Shown here: one piece after another, positions 1-8,930 of the stretch
Layout: the number at the start of each line of letters is the position of its first letter
Position numbering within the stretch: position 1 is the stretch's first letter
Assembly (NCBI GenBank): GCA_036559465.1
Contig: DATBTC010000103.1
Coordinates: forward strand, 8,072 to 72,071
DNA: 64,000 nt
Origin: JAHFPN01 sp036559465
GTDB lineage: Bacteria > Pseudomonadota > Alphaproteobacteria > Rhizobiales > Xanthobacteraceae
Direction: 5' to 3'
The notes under the pieces: model-generated
Seen by the model: the letters and a program-made list of their open reading frames with translations, nothing else
Database searches by the model: none
Told to the model about the DNA's origin: nothing
Position numbers and translations under genes: made by a program

Positions 1-2
1 CG

Positions 3-350
3 CTGGTCGCGACCGGCATGTTCATTCACGCCAATCCCTCGGACCCGGTCCACTGGGGCAAGGGCAAGGTCAGCGTCTACGAAAAGACCGTGTTTCTCGA
101 GCCCGACTTCGAGGTTGGCCCCGGCCCCGTCTACCGCGTCTATCTGGTGCCCAAGGCGGACATTCGCCAGAACGGCGATCTCAAGGACGTGATGTATGTC
201 GATCTCGGCGGCCTGCGCGCTTTCAAGGGCAGCCAGCGCTATCCAATCCCGGCCGGCGTCGATCTTTCCAAATATCCCAGCGTCATCATTTGGTGCGAGC
301 GGTTCTCGGTGCTGATTTCTCCTGCGGACCTGAAACGGGCGACGCGCTAG
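3..350 (+). CDS. DM13 domain protein, 5' end cut by window
   Basis: This is the C-terminal part of a DM13 (electron-transfer DM13) domain protein. The frame is open from base 3 to a TAG at 348-350, and codons before the first ATG (18) already read as domain sequence, so the true start lies outside the window. Visible family features are a Gly-Met-Phe strand followed by HWGKGKVSVYE, GPVYRVYLVP, the YPIPAGVDLSKYPSV block and the IIWCERFSVLI strand with its single conserved Cys near the end. DM13 domains are thought to act in periplasmic or surface redox chemistry. The TauE/SafE gene follows about 30 bases later on the same strand and may be co-transcribed. Confidence 0.85.
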   Translation: MVATGMFIHANPSDPVHWGKGKVSVYEKTVFLEPDFEVGPGPVYRVYLVPKADIRQNGDLKDVMYVDLGGLRAFKGSQRYPIPAGVDLSKYPSVIIWCERFSVLISPADLKRATR

Positions 351-381
351 GGGGTCTCCCATCCTCGACGATTTTTCGCTT

Positions 382-1116
382 TTGCAACTGGCGCTCGTCG
401 CCGGCGCGGCGCTCGTCACTGCCGTAATCGGCGGCATCGCTGGCTACGGCACCGGCATTCTCATGCCGCTCGTGCTGGTCCCGATCCTGGGGCCCGAGCC
501 GGTCGTGCCGGTCATGTCGATCGCTTCTTTCATCGTCAATGCCGGCCGCATCGCCGCTTTCCGCAGATTGATCGAGTTCAGACCTGCGCTGATCGTGCTC
601 GCAGCCGCGGTGCCCACGTGCGTACTCGGCGCCTGGCTCTATACGCGGCTCTCGGGTGCCGGCGCGCAGATCGTCATCGGTGCGTTCCTGATGGCCAGCG
701 TGCCGCTGTGCTGGCTCCTGCGCAACAAGGGCTTGAGCATAGGCGAGGGAGGACTCGCCGCCGGAGCCGCCGGGTTCGGCGTTGTCACTGGCGCCGCTTC
801 GGGAACCGGCGTGATTCTCGTATCGCTGCTGATGGCGGCAGGGCTGGGGGGCGCTGCGGTCATCGCTACCGACGCCGCGATTTCGCTCATCGTCCATCTC
901 GTGCAGGCCAGCGTGTTCGGCGTTGCCGGCGTGATCGACGCCGACGTTATCGCGGTAGCGTTGCTGATCGGAATTTTTGCACTGCCCGGCGCATTCGTCG
1001 CGCGCGCCATCGTGGACCGGCTATCGATCAACCTGCACACCGCGATCCTCGACGTGGTCGTGCTGCTCGGCGGCGGGCTGATGGTGGGGAGCGCGATCCT
1101 TCGCCTGGTGCGTTAG
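382..1116 (+). CDS. Sulfite exporter TauE/SafE family membrane protein
   Basis: A 244-aa, almost entirely hydrophobic protein with about eight predicted membrane segments and the duplicated glycine-rich segments typical of TauE/SafE (DUF81) permeases, for example AVIGGIAGYGTGILMPLVL near the N-terminus and GVVTGAASGTGVILVSLLM after residue 130. The family exports sulfite, sulfoacetate or other small organic anions; the substrate here cannot be told. The TTG at 382 is the first usual start. An in-frame ATC at 361 would add seven residues that also look family-like, so the start is uncertain. The stop overlaps the convergent hemF stop by 4 bases. Confidence 0.8.
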   Translation: MQLALVAGAALVTAVIGGIAGYGTGILMPLVLVPILGPEPVVPVMSIASFIVNAGRIAAFRRLIEFRPALIVLAAAVPTCVLGAWLYTRLSGAGAQIVIGAFLMASVPLCWLLRNKGLSIGEGGLAAGAAGFGVVTGAASGTGVILVSLLMAAGLGGAAVIATDAAISLIVHLVQASVFGVAGVIDADVIAVALLIGIFALPGAFVARAIVDRLSINLHTAILDVVVLLGGGLMVGSAILRLVR

Positions 1117-2009
1117 GGCCATTTTACCATCGGCGGCAGCGACGAGAGAATCGACTCCACGTTGCCACCGGTCTTGAGTCCGAACACCGTGCCCCGGTCG
1201 TAGAGCAGATTGAATTCGACGTAGCGGCCGCGGCGCACCAGCTGTTCCTCGCGCTCGGCCTCGCTCCAGGGCGTCGCGAAGTTCGCGCGCACCAGCTTCG
1301 GATAGATATCGGCGAACGCCAGCCCGACCTCGCGCACGAAGGCGAAGTCGGCTTCCCAATCGCCCGAGTCGTGCCAGTCGAAGAAAATGCCGCCGATGCC
1401 GCGTGGCTCGTTGCGGTGTTTGAGCATGAAATACTCGTCGCACCATTGCTTGTAGCGCTCGTAGATCGCCACGCGCGGGTGCTTCTCGCAGGCCGCCTCC
1501 ATCGCCGCGTGGAACGCCTTGGCATCGGGATCGCTTTGCGTACGGCGCTTGTCCAGTACCGGCGTCAAGTCCGCGCCGCCGCCGAACCAGGCCTTGGTGG
1601 TGACCACGAAACGCGTGTTCATGTGCACTGCCGGCACATGAGGATTGCGCATGTGCGCAATCAGCGAAATGCCCGAGGCCCAGAAACTCGGATCGATCTC
1701 GGCGCCGGGGATTTCCTTGCGGAACTCCGGCGCGAATTCGCCGTGCACCGCCGAGCAATGCACGCCGACCTTCTCGAACAGGCGGCCGTGCATCATCGCC
1801 ATCGTCCCGCCGCCGCCCGGCGCGCCGGTATGGTCGGTGCGCGTCCACGGCTTGCGCTCGAAGCGGCCAGCCGGCCCGCGATAGAGCGCTCCCGGCGCTT
1901 CGTCCTCGAGCGCCTCGAACGTGGCGCAAATCTGGTCGCGCAAATCCTCGAACCAGGCGCGCGCGTGCTCCTTGCGCGCTTCGAGCGGATCGACCGCCGC
2001 TTCAGACAT
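1113..2009 (-). CDS. hemF: Oxygen-dependent coproporphyrinogen-III oxidase
   Basis: A 298-aa HemF. It oxidatively decarboxylates coproporphyrinogen III to protoporphyrinogen IX with O2 during heme synthesis, as a cytoplasmic homodimer. The sequence carries the family blocks GGGTMAMM, HMNTRFVVTTKAWFGGGADLTP, the YFMLKHRNEPRGIGGIFFDW region and a C-terminal ending PPMVKW typical of HemF. Start at the ATG at 2007-2009 (MSEAAVDPLEARK). An upstream in-frame extension would run through trmL and is rejected. The start lies inside the end of trmL (8-base overlap), so the two are likely translated from one message. The oxygen-dependent form implies aerobic growth. Confidence 0.95.
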   Translation of the reverse strand: MSEAAVDPLEARKEHARAWFEDLRDQICATFEALEDEAPGALYRGPAGRFERKPWTRTDHTGAPGGGGTMAMMHGRLFEKVGVHCSAVHGEFAPEFRKEIPGAEIDPSFWASGISLIAHMRNPHVPAVHMNTRFVVTTKAWFGGGADLTPVLDKRRTQSDPDAKAFHAAMEAACEKHPRVAIYERYKQWCDEYFMLKHRNEPRGIGGIFFDWHDSGDWEADFAFVREVGLAFADIYPKLVRANFATPWSEAEREEQLVRRGRYVEFNLLYDRGTVFGLKTGGNVESILSSLPPMVKWP

Positions 2010-2478
2010 GGGCGGCGCCCCCAGTCCGGCGCAAAGCTTCCTGGCGCAGAGCTTCGCCGAGCACCATGGCGACGGCCACCGCGACATTGAGGGAACGCAA
2101 TCCGGGACGCATCGGTACTCTCACGCTGGCGTCGGCCGCTTGATGCACGGCCTCCGGTACGCCGGAACTCTCGCGCCCGGCCAGGAGAACGTCGCCGGGG
2201 AGAAAGGCGAAATCGAGGTAGCCGGTCTCCGCCTTGGTGGATAACAGCACGATCCGCCGGCCCTCGGCCCGCCGCCATTGCTCGAACGCAGCGAAGGTCA
2301 CGTGGCTCACCAGCGTGGCATGATCGATGTAATCGAGCCCCGCGCGCCGGAAGCCGCGTTCGCTCGCATTGAAAGCCGCCGGCCCGATGAAGTGCACCGG
2401 GACGCCCAGGCACGCGCCAAGCCGCAGAATCGTACCCGCGTTCTGCGGAATGTCGGGCTCGAAGAGGGCGATCACCAT
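2002..2478 (-). CDS. trmL: tRNA (cytidine(34)-2'-O)-methyltransferase
   Basis: A 158-aa SPOUT-class methyltransferase matching TrmL, which 2'-O-methylates the wobble base of certain leucine tRNAs with SAM. It begins MVIALFEPDIPQNAGTILR, the characteristic TrmL N-terminus, and has the knotted SPOUT C-terminal motifs GRESSGVPEAV and VRVPMRPGLRSLNVAVAVA. The ATG at 2478 fits the family's usual length of about 155 residues; an upstream in-frame opening adds 62 residues with no family similarity. It overlaps the hemF start downstream and diverges from petA. Confidence 0.93.
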   Translation of the reverse strand: MVIALFEPDIPQNAGTILRLGACLGVPVHFIGPAAFNASERGFRRAGLDYIDHATLVSHVTFAAFEQWRRAEGRRIVLLSTKAETGYLDFAFLPGDVLLAGRESSGVPEAVHQAADASVRVPMRPGLRSLNVAVAVAMVLGEALRQEALRRTGGAAHV

Positions 2479-2760
2479 GGTCCAACCGGATGGGACGGCG
2501 GTCGTTTTCCACCGCCCGCGAGGGGGCTCAATGTCCCACCAAAGGCTTATCCCACAAGACGTAGTGCCGCATTGCCCAGACTGGACAATGCCCGGCAGTG
2601 ATGCAATGAGGAGCCAAGAAACAGGCGCCACGCGCCCGGACCTTGCCTCCGGGCTGATCGGCACGCGCCGCGAGCGGGTTAGGGGCTTTCCCTGACCAGT
2701 GTCGCGGCGCCTCGTTGAAAATGTCGGTTGGTGGCACTAGGCGGTAGCAAGGAAACGAAC

Positions 2761-3285
2761 GTGGCAACCACCGGATCCGCCGCAACCACCCGCCGCGACT
2801 TTCTCTACATCGCCACTGCAGCGGTGGGCGCCGTGAGCGCCGCCGCGACCGTCTGGCCCTTGATCAGCCAAATGAACCCGGACGCTTCGGTGCTGGCGCT
2901 GGCGGCTATCGAGGTGGACCTGGCGCCGATCGCCGAAGGCCAGATTCTCACGGTGAAATGGCGTGGCAAGCCGGTGTTCATCTCGCACCGGACCAAGAAA
3001 GAGATCGACGAAGCGCGCGCCACGCCGCTTTCTCAGCTTCCCGACCCGCAGACCGACGAGGCCCGCGTGAAGAAGGGCCATGACGAATGGCTCGTGATCA
3101 TCGGCATCTGCACCCATCTCGGCTGCGTGCCGCTCGGCCATCAGGGCCAGTTCGACGGCTGGTTCTGCCCCTGCCACGGCTCGGTTTACGACACGTCCGG
3201 CCGTATCCGTTCCGGTCCGGCGCCGACCAATCTTGAAGTTCCGCCCTACGAATTCCTCGCCGACACCAAGGTCCGGATCGGATGA
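2761..3285 (+). CDS. petA: Ubiquinol-cytochrome c reductase Rieske iron-sulfur subunit
   Basis: The Rieske [2Fe-2S] protein of the bc1 complex, which takes an electron from ubiquinol and passes it to cytochrome c1. From the GTG at 2761 the protein has 174 residues. Residues 10-16 (TRRDFLY) form a twin-arginine motif, followed by one membrane segment that stays as the anchor. Cluster ligands are in box 1 CTHLGC (117-122) and box 2 CPCHG (136-140), giving Cys117, His119, Cys136 and His139, with the disulfide Cys122-Cys138. AAGGA at 2749-2753 is well spaced for the GTG; a TTG at 2728 is the alternative. The stop overlaps petB as ATGA. Confidence 0.96.
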   Translation: MATTGSAATTRRDFLYIATAAVGAVSAAATVWPLISQMNPDASVLALAAIEVDLAPIAEGQILTVKWRGKPVFISHRTKKEIDEARATPLSQLPDPQTDEARVKKGHDEWLVIIGICTHLGCVPLGHQGQFDGWFCPCHGSVYDTSGRIRSGPAPTNLEVPPYEFLADTKVRIG

Positions 3286-4547
3286 GCGGACATTCGACCT
3301 ACCAGCCGCAAGGCCGCCTGATGAAATGGTTGGAGGCGCGGCTTCCGCTCGGCGGCCTCATCCATTCCTCGTTCGTCGCCTATCCGACGCCGCGCAACCT
3401 GAACTACTGGTGGACCTTCGGCGGCATTCTCACCTTCATGCTCGCGGCGCAGATCGTGACCGGCGTCGTGCTGGTGATGCACTACACGCCGACCTCGAAG
3501 GACGCGTTCGATTCCGTCGAGCACATCATGCGCGACGTGAACTACGGCTGGCTGTTCCGCTACGTGCACGCCAACGGCGGGTCGATGTTCTTCCTCGCCG
3601 TCTACATCCACATGTTCCGCGGCCTCTATTACGGCTCCTACAAGGAGCCGCGCGAGGTGCTATGGATTTTGGGCGTCATCATCTTCCTGCTGATGATGGC
3701 GACGGCGTTCATGGGCTACGTGCTGCCCTGGGGCCAGATGAGTTTCTGGGCCGCGACCGTGATCACCAACCTGTTTTCGGCGATCCCGATCTTCGGCAAC
3801 GCGATCACGCAATGGCTGTGGGGCGGCTACGCGGTGGATCAGCCGCTGCTGCAGCGCTTCTTCTCGCTGCATTATCTCCTGCCGTTCATGATCGCGGGCG
3901 TCGTGGTGCTGCACGTTTGGGCGCTGCACGTGGTCGGCCAGAACAACCCGACCGGCGTCGATGTGAAATCCGACAAGGACACGGTGGCGTTCACGCCCTA
4001 CGCGACGGTGAAAGACGGCTTCATGCTCGTCTGCTTCCTGATCTTGTATGGCTGGTTCGTGTTCTATATCCCGAACTATCTCGGCCACTCCGACAATTAC
4101 ATTCCTGCCAATCCGCTGCAGACGCCATCGCACATCGTGCCCGAATGGTACTTCCTGCCGTTCTACGCGATCCTGCGCGCGATCCCCAACAAGCTCGGCG
4201 GCGTGGTGGCGATGTTCGCGTCGATCCTGGTGCTGTTCTTCCTGCCGTGGCTCGATACTTCGAAGGTGCGCTCGGCGCGCTACCGCCCGCTGTTTCGTCA
4301 GTTCTTCTGGATTCTGGTCGTGTGCTGCATCGGGTTGGGCTATCTCGGTTCGCAGCCGCCCGAAGGCGGGTTCGTGCTCGCGGCGCGGATTCTGACCGCC
4401 TACTACTTCATCCACTTCCTGGTGATCCTGCCGCTGCTCGGCTTGGTCGAAAAGCCACGGGCGGTACCGGCTTCGATTTCTGAATCCGTGTTAAAGGGCG
4501 CCGCGCCGGCCTCTGCCGGCCACAAAGCCCCGGATCGGAACGGCTGA
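3282..4547 (+). CDS. petB: Cytochrome b of the bc1 complex
   Basis: A 421-aa cytochrome b, the quinol-oxidising membrane core of the bc1 complex. Eight hydrophobic helices are visible. Key motifs include GWLFRYVHANGGSMFF and HMFRGLYYGSYK in helix B, YVLPWGQMSFWAATVITNL before the Qo site, HYLLPF and LHVWALH for the second heme-ligand pair, and the PEWY signature (VPEWYFLPFYAILR) of the Qo loop. It ends soon after the eighth helix, so this is the unfused form, unlike fbcH-type b-c1 fusions. Translationally coupled to petA through ATGA and followed 3 bases later by petC. Confidence 0.97.
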   Translation: MSGHSTYQPQGRLMKWLEARLPLGGLIHSSFVAYPTPRNLNYWWTFGGILTFMLAAQIVTGVVLVMHYTPTSKDAFDSVEHIMRDVNYGWLFRYVHANGGSMFFLAVYIHMFRGLYYGSYKEPREVLWILGVIIFLLMMATAFMGYVLPWGQMSFWAATVITNLFSAIPIFGNAITQWLWGGYAVDQPLLQRFFSLHYLLPFMIAGVVVLHVWALHVVGQNNPTGVDVKSDKDTVAFTPYATVKDGFMLVCFLILYGWFVFYIPNYLGHSDNYIPANPLQTPSHIVPEWYFLPFYAILRAIPNKLGGVVAMFASILVLFFLPWLDTSKVRSARYRPLFRQFFWILVVCCIGLGYLGSQPPEGGFVLAARILTAYYFIHFLVILPLLGLVEKPRAVPASISESVLKGAAPASAGHKAPDRNG

Positions 4548-4550
4548 GCT

Positions 4551-5378
4551 ATGCGCAAGCTCATCCTCGCCGCTACGATCGTGGTGCTTTCGTTGAGCGC
4601 TGCTCCAACCGCGTTTGCCGCCGAAGCGACGGCCAAGCCCACGCGCCAATCCTGGTCGTTCGCCGGACCGTTCGGCCTCTATGATCGCGCGCAGCTCCAG
4701 CGCGGCTTCAAGGTCTATCGCGAAGTCTGCGCCGCCTGCCACGGGTTGAAGCTCGTGGCCTTCCGCACGCTCGCATCGCCCGGGGGTCCCGGCTTCACCG
4801 AGCCACAGGCCAAGCAGGTCGCCAGCGAATATCGCATCACCGACGGTCCCAACGAGCGCGGCGAAATGTTCGAGCGGCCCGGCCAGCTCTCCGACTACAT
4901 TCCTTCGCCGGATCCCAACGAGCAGGCCGCGCGTGCGCGCTTGAACGGCGCGCTGCCGCCGGATCTCTCCGTGATCGCCAAGGCGCGCTCCTACGAGGTG
5001 GGGTTCCCGGGCTTCATCATCGACGCCTTCAAGCAATATCAGGAGAGCGGGGTCGATTACGTCTATGCCTATTTGACCGGCTACGAGAATCCGCCCGCCG
5101 GCACCACGCTGCCGCCGACGCAATTCTGGAATAAATATTTCCCCGGCAACCGCACCGCCATGCGGCCGCCCTTCCAGAATGACCAGATCGAATATCCGGA
5201 CGGCACGCCGCAAACACCCGAGCAATACTCTAAGGACGTGACCGCGTTCCTGATGTGGACCGCTGAGCCGCACCTGGAGTCGAGGAAGCGCATCGGCTTC
5301 CAGGTAATGATCTTCCTGCTCGTGTTCGCCGGACTGATGTATTTCACGAAGAAGAAGGTCTGGTCGTCGGTGCACTGA
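4551..5378 (+). CDS. petC: Cytochrome c1 of the bc1 complex
   Basis: A 275-aa cytochrome c1, the heme c subunit that hands electrons from the Rieske protein to soluble cytochrome c. A Sec signal peptide covers about residues 1-23 (cut near AFA-AEA). The heme-binding CAACH lies at 60-64, and a C-terminal helix (VMIFLLVFAGLMYFTKKKV) anchors the mature protein with the heme domain in the periplasm. The DLSVIAKAR and YVYAYLTGYENPP segments are typical of c1. Last gene of petABC; a strong hairpin with a T-run follows at 5405. Confidence 0.96.
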   Translation: MRKLILAATIVVLSLSAAPTAFAAEATAKPTRQSWSFAGPFGLYDRAQLQRGFKVYREVCAACHGLKLVAFRTLASPGGPGFTEPQAKQVASEYRITDGPNERGEMFERPGQLSDYIPSPDPNEQAARARLNGALPPDLSVIAKARSYEVGFPGFIIDAFKQYQESGVDYVYAYLTGYENPPAGTTLPPTQFWNKYFPGNRTAMRPPFQNDQIEYPDGTPQTPEQYSKDVTAFLMWTAEPHLESRKRIGFQVMIFLLVFAGLMYFTKKKVWSSVH

Positions 5379-5404
5379 AGCCGGCGGCCGATGCTATGCG
5401 TTCG

Positions 5405-5434
5405 ACCCGCGCCGCGTGCGCGGGTTTTGTTTTG
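5405..5434 (+). terminator. Rho-independent terminator of petABC
   Basis: A perfect 8-bp stem, ACCCGCGC (5405-5412) with GCGCGGGT (5418-5425), loop CGCGT, followed by TTTTGTTTTG. It sits 26 bases after the petC stop and just before the convergent gene ending at 5440. Confidence 0.85.
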
Positions 5435-5439
5435 AGGGG

Positions 5440-5961
5440 CTAGCCCCGCACGCGTACGAAGCCGAGCGCGCTCGTGGTTTCGCGAGCGATGCGATCCGCT
5501 TCGGAAACGACTTCCGCCTCGGACGGCACGAACGCGGCCCGGCGCGCCTGGCTCGCCACCAGGCGGGCGAGACTGCGGATTTGTTCGGCCGGAATGTCGG
5601 AGAGCGGGATTTCCAGCGCCAGACCCGCGCGCGACAGGAGCCGGATCTCGTAGCCGAACGGCCGGCCGGAATCCTTGCCGATCTCGATGCGGGCGACGTC
5701 TTCCCAGCGGATCAGGCCGGTGGGCTGGAACAGGGCGGCGGCGTCTTGCACCGACGCGCCGCGCTCGTCGAGCCGGACGCTCCATGTAAAGTAGTGCGCG
5801 CCGGACCACAGCATGGCAGCGAAGAACAGCACCGCCACGGCCTTGCGGCCGCGCGACACCAAAAATTTGGGCGGCACATAGACGACCGTCGCGGCAGCCG
5901 CGCCGAAGAAGCCGGCGGCGATCCACCAGGGATAATCGAGTACGATCGAGAAACTCGACAC
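5440..5961 (-). CDS. Hypothetical membrane protein with PH-like C-terminal domain
   Basis: I do not recognise a named family. From the GTG at 5959-5961, preceded by GGAG, the protein has 173 residues. Two hydrophobic helices lie at about 8-28 and 36-53. A soluble domain follows whose pattern (DERGASVQD... IRWEDVARIEIGKD ... YEIRLLSRAGLALEIPLSDI) resembles the bacterial PH-like domains of small inner-membrane proteins. The last 40 residues are Ala/Arg/Glu rich and look helical. The upstream in-frame extension lacks an initiation site and reads through intergenic sequence. Convergent with petC, divergent from mtnP. Confidence 0.7.
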   Translation of the reverse strand: MSSFSIVLDYPWWIAAGFFGAAAATVVYVPPKFLVSRGRKAVAVLFFAAMLWSGAHYFTWSVRLDERGASVQDAAALFQPTGLIRWEDVARIEIGKDSGRPFGYEIRLLSRAGLALEIPLSDIPAEQIRSLARLVASQARRAAFVPSEAEVVSEADRIARETTSALGFVRVRG

Positions 5962-6085
5962 GCTATTGCTCCATCTGCGGCGCGCTGCGGCTTCTAACCC
6001 GGCAATTCCGGCTACCGGGTTCTCGACGCCCCCGCACTTTGGGCTATGGTGAAGGAATGGTTTTTCTGCGGAGGAACTAAGCAAA

Positions 6086-6961
<876 letters not shown>

Positions 6962-6965
6962 TCGG

Positions 6966-7109
6966 CTAATTGCCCTTCTTGGGCGGCGTGGTCTGAATGT
7001 GCGACGGCTTGCTCTTGTAGGCCGACGCATAGGCCGACATGCCTTTTTCCTTCTTGTCCGCTTTCGGCTTCTTCGTTTCGCGGGTACTCCGCATTTGACC
7101 TTTAGCCAT
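6966..7109 (-). CDS. Conserved Lys-rich 47-aa microprotein
   Basis: A short gene, ATG at 7107-7109 to TAG at 6966-6968, preceded by a strong AAAGGAGAAGG. The product begins MAKGQMRSTRETKKPKADKK and ends TTPPKKGN. It is very basic (more than a quarter Lys/Arg) and has no hydrophobic segment. I recall similar 'MAKGQMRSxRExKKPK' microproteins as common in rhizobial genomes, with no assigned function; that is memory, not a search. The good ribosome site and clean reading frame support a real gene. It ends just beyond the mtnP stop, convergent. Confidence 0.75.
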   Translation of the reverse strand: MAKGQMRSTRETKKPKADKKEKGMSAYASAYKSKPSHIQTTPPKKGN

Positions 7110-7154
7110 TTGCCTTCTCCTTTGTGGGCCGGCCGCGAATCCTTCCGGCCTCCG

Positions 7155-7346
7155 TTAGATTTGCCATTGCCACATCATCACGCCAAAGCCAACTGCGCGC
7201 AGCACGGCCACGATCACGCCGATAATGATGGCAAACAGGATTGCCGCGGGAATGGCGGCAAGCGCGAGCTTCAGCAGGAACGCCACCAGGCGCCAGAATG
7301 GGACCCGAAAATCGACGACGGTGACAGAGTTTGCGGGCTCGGCCAT
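7155..7346 (-). CDS. Small membrane protein, 63 aa
   Basis: A 63-residue protein starting at the ATG at 7344-7346, with GGAGG nine bases upstream. One long hydrophobic stretch (about residues 20-55, KLALAAIPAAILFAIIIGVIVAV) suggests one or two membrane helices; the N-terminus is short and polar and the C-terminus ends in Trp/Gln. No family recognised. It lies upstream of the 47-aa microprotein on the same strand, 45 bases away, and may share its message. Divergent from apt. Confidence 0.7.
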   Translation of the reverse strand: MAEPANSVTVVDFRVPFWRLVAFLLKLALAAIPAAILFAIIIGVIVAVLRAVGFGVMMWQWQI

Positions 7347-7418
7347 GACACGATCCTCCATTGCGCCCCTCAACAGGCTCGGACAAAGTGAGCCCAACTG
7401 CAACAAGAACTTGCCCGC

Positions 7419-7964
7419 ATGAGCCGCCGCCCCGCCGTCGATCTCAAACCCCTGATCCGCTCGATCCCCGACTATCCGAAGAAGGGGATCATGTTTCGCG
7501 ACATCACCACGCTGCTCCTGGACCCGCAGGGTCTGCGCGCGGCGGTCGACGGGCTGGTGCTGCCGTTCGTCGACAAGCGCATCGACCTCGTGGCCGGCAT
7601 CGAGGCGCGCGGCTTCATCCTGGGCGGCGCGGTCGCGCACGAGCTAGGCAAGGGCTTCGTGCCGGTACGAAAAAAGGGAAAACTCCCGCACAAAACCATC
7701 GGTCAGGAATACCAGCTCGAATACGGGGTGGACGCCATCGAGATTCACGAAGACGCCATCGCGCCAGGCCAGCGCGTGTTGCTGGTCGACGACCTCGTCG
7801 CCACCGGCGGCACCGCGGAGGCGGCGATTGAGCTCCTGCATCGTTCCGGGGCCGAGCTCGTATCCGCCGCCTTCGTGATCGACCTGCCCGATCTCGGCGG
7901 CGCCGAGCGCCTGCGCCGCCGCGGCGTGAAGGTGCACACACTGGTCGCGTTCGAGGGGCACTAG
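7419..7964 (+). CDS. apt: Adenine phosphoribosyltransferase
   Basis: A 181-aa Apt that converts adenine and PRPP to AMP in the cytoplasm. It shows the Apt N-terminal pattern (IRSIPDYPKKGIMFRDITTLL), the GIEARGFILGGAVA substrate loop, the flexible loop VRKKGKLPHKT, and the PRPP-binding motif VLLVDDLVATGGTA near residue 125. Length is normal. The PRPP synthase gene prs lies 6 kb away on the other strand, and mtnP upstream supplies adenine. Confidence 0.96.
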   Translation: MSRRPAVDLKPLIRSIPDYPKKGIMFRDITTLLLDPQGLRAAVDGLVLPFVDKRIDLVAGIEARGFILGGAVAHELGKGFVPVRKKGKLPHKTIGQEYQLEYGVDAIEIHEDAIAPGQRVLLVDDLVATGGTAEAAIELLHRSGAELVSAAFVIDLPDLGGAERLRRRGVKVHTLVAFEGH

Positions 7965-7968
7965 CGTT

Positions 7969-8445
7969 TTACTTGCCGCGCATCTCCACGAACGCCGCGC
8001 TTTCGAACTCGAACACCCGCTCGCCGTTCTGGTTGGTGCCGTAGTTGCGGCCCCGGATGATGCCCCAGCCGGGCCGCGAGCCGGATTCGCGCTTCTCGAT
8101 GATCTCGCCGGCATACGTAATCGTGTCGCCGACATAGACCGGCTTGATCCATTTCAGGTTCTTGAAGCCGGGCGAGGGGCCGATGCTTGCGGATTTTTCG
8201 CCGCGCGCCGTCGCCTCGGCGTCGAGGCGCCGGTTGTGCAGCACCAGCAACCGCATGTGCACCGCCGCCGTGTGCCAGCCCGAGGCGATGAGCTTGCCGT
8301 AGTGCGAGCGCGCCGCCGCTTCTTCGTCCATATGAAAGGGCTGTGGATCGAAGCGCGCGGCGAACGTCTTGATGTCGGGCGCGGCGAACGTGTAGCTGCC
8401 GACCACGCGCGCGTCGCCGATAACGATGTCCTCGAAGAACCGCAT
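7969..8445 (-). CDS. MaoC-like dehydratase / R-hydratase domain protein (copy 2)
   Basis: A 158-aa hot-dog-fold protein of the MaoC/R-specific enoyl-CoA hydratase type. The hydratase signature region is visible as FAARFDPQPFHMDEEAAA (catalytic Asp and His of the DxxxxH pattern), followed by GWHTAAVHMRLL and the substrate-tunnel block KWIKPVYVGDTITY. Expected chemistry is reversible hydration of a 2-enoyl-CoA; the substrate is unknown. The ATG at 8445 lies 2 bases after the previous gene's stop, so the two are coupled. Related to its neighbour (8448-8894) and probably forms a heterodimer with it or is a diverged duplicate. Confidence 0.85.
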   Translation of the reverse strand: MRFFEDIVIGDARVVGSYTFAAPDIKTFAARFDPQPFHMDEEAAARSHYGKLIASGWHTAAVHMRLLVLHNRRLDAEATARGEKSASIGPSPGFKNLKWIKPVYVGDTITYAGEIIEKRESGSRPGWGIIRGRNYGTNQNGERVFEFESAAFVEMRGK

Positions 8446-8447
8446 CG

Positions 8448-8894
8448 CTATGCGCTCCTGCGGCCGAACATGTGCGTGTGCACTTCGTGCGCGATCTTCT
8501 CGCCGTGCTGGTTCAGCAGCTCGATCTGCAGGCGCGTGAAGCCGATCTCCGGCCGCGACTTGGAGACGCGCTTGTCGAGCACGGTGATGCGCGCCGAGAT
8601 TTGGTCGCCGGGCCGCACCGGCTTCAGCCATTTCATTTCCTCGATGCCCGGCGAGCCCATGGAGCTGGAGTTCGCCAGCATCCCGTCGGCCAAGAGCCGC
8701 ATCATGATGACGCAGGTGTGCCAGCCCGAGGCCGAAAGTCCGCCGAGCATGGTCTGGCGCGCGGCGTCCTCGTCGAGGTGCATGGGCTGCGGATCGTACT
8801 CCGACGCAAACGCGATGATCTCCTCGCGCGTGACCGTCTTCGGCCCGTGCGTCTCGGTGTGGCCTTCGGCGAAGTCTTCGAAATAGCGGGGCAA
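8448..8894 (-). CDS. MaoC-like dehydratase / R-hydratase domain protein (copy 1)
   Basis: A 148-aa MaoC-family hot-dog protein. It begins PRYFEDFAEGHTETHGPKTVTREEIIAFASEYDPQPMHLDEDAAR, with the hydratase Asp (YDPQ) and His (MHLDE) present, then GWHTCVIMMRLL and KWLKPVRPGDQISARI. These match blocks in the adjacent gene. Function is inferred as enoyl-CoA hydratase-like. It follows ychF on the same strand, 36 bases away, an arrangement I recall from other Hyphomicrobiales. Confidence 0.87.
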   Translation of the reverse strand: MPRYFEDFAEGHTETHGPKTVTREEIIAFASEYDPQPMHLDEDAARQTMLGGLSASGWHTCVIMMRLLADGMLANSSSMGSPGIEEMKWLKPVRPGDQISARITVLDKRVSKSRPEIGFTRLQIELLNQHGEKIAHEVHTHMFGRRSA

Positions 8895-8930
8895 GGGAAT
8901 TTCCTGAACGAGCGGACGGTTTCTAGCGGC

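Noticed and set aside
286..897. 203-aa frame on the minus strand across the DM13 and TauE genes
   Set aside because: Asp/Arg/His-rich antisense composition with no motif; both plus-strand genes are well supported.
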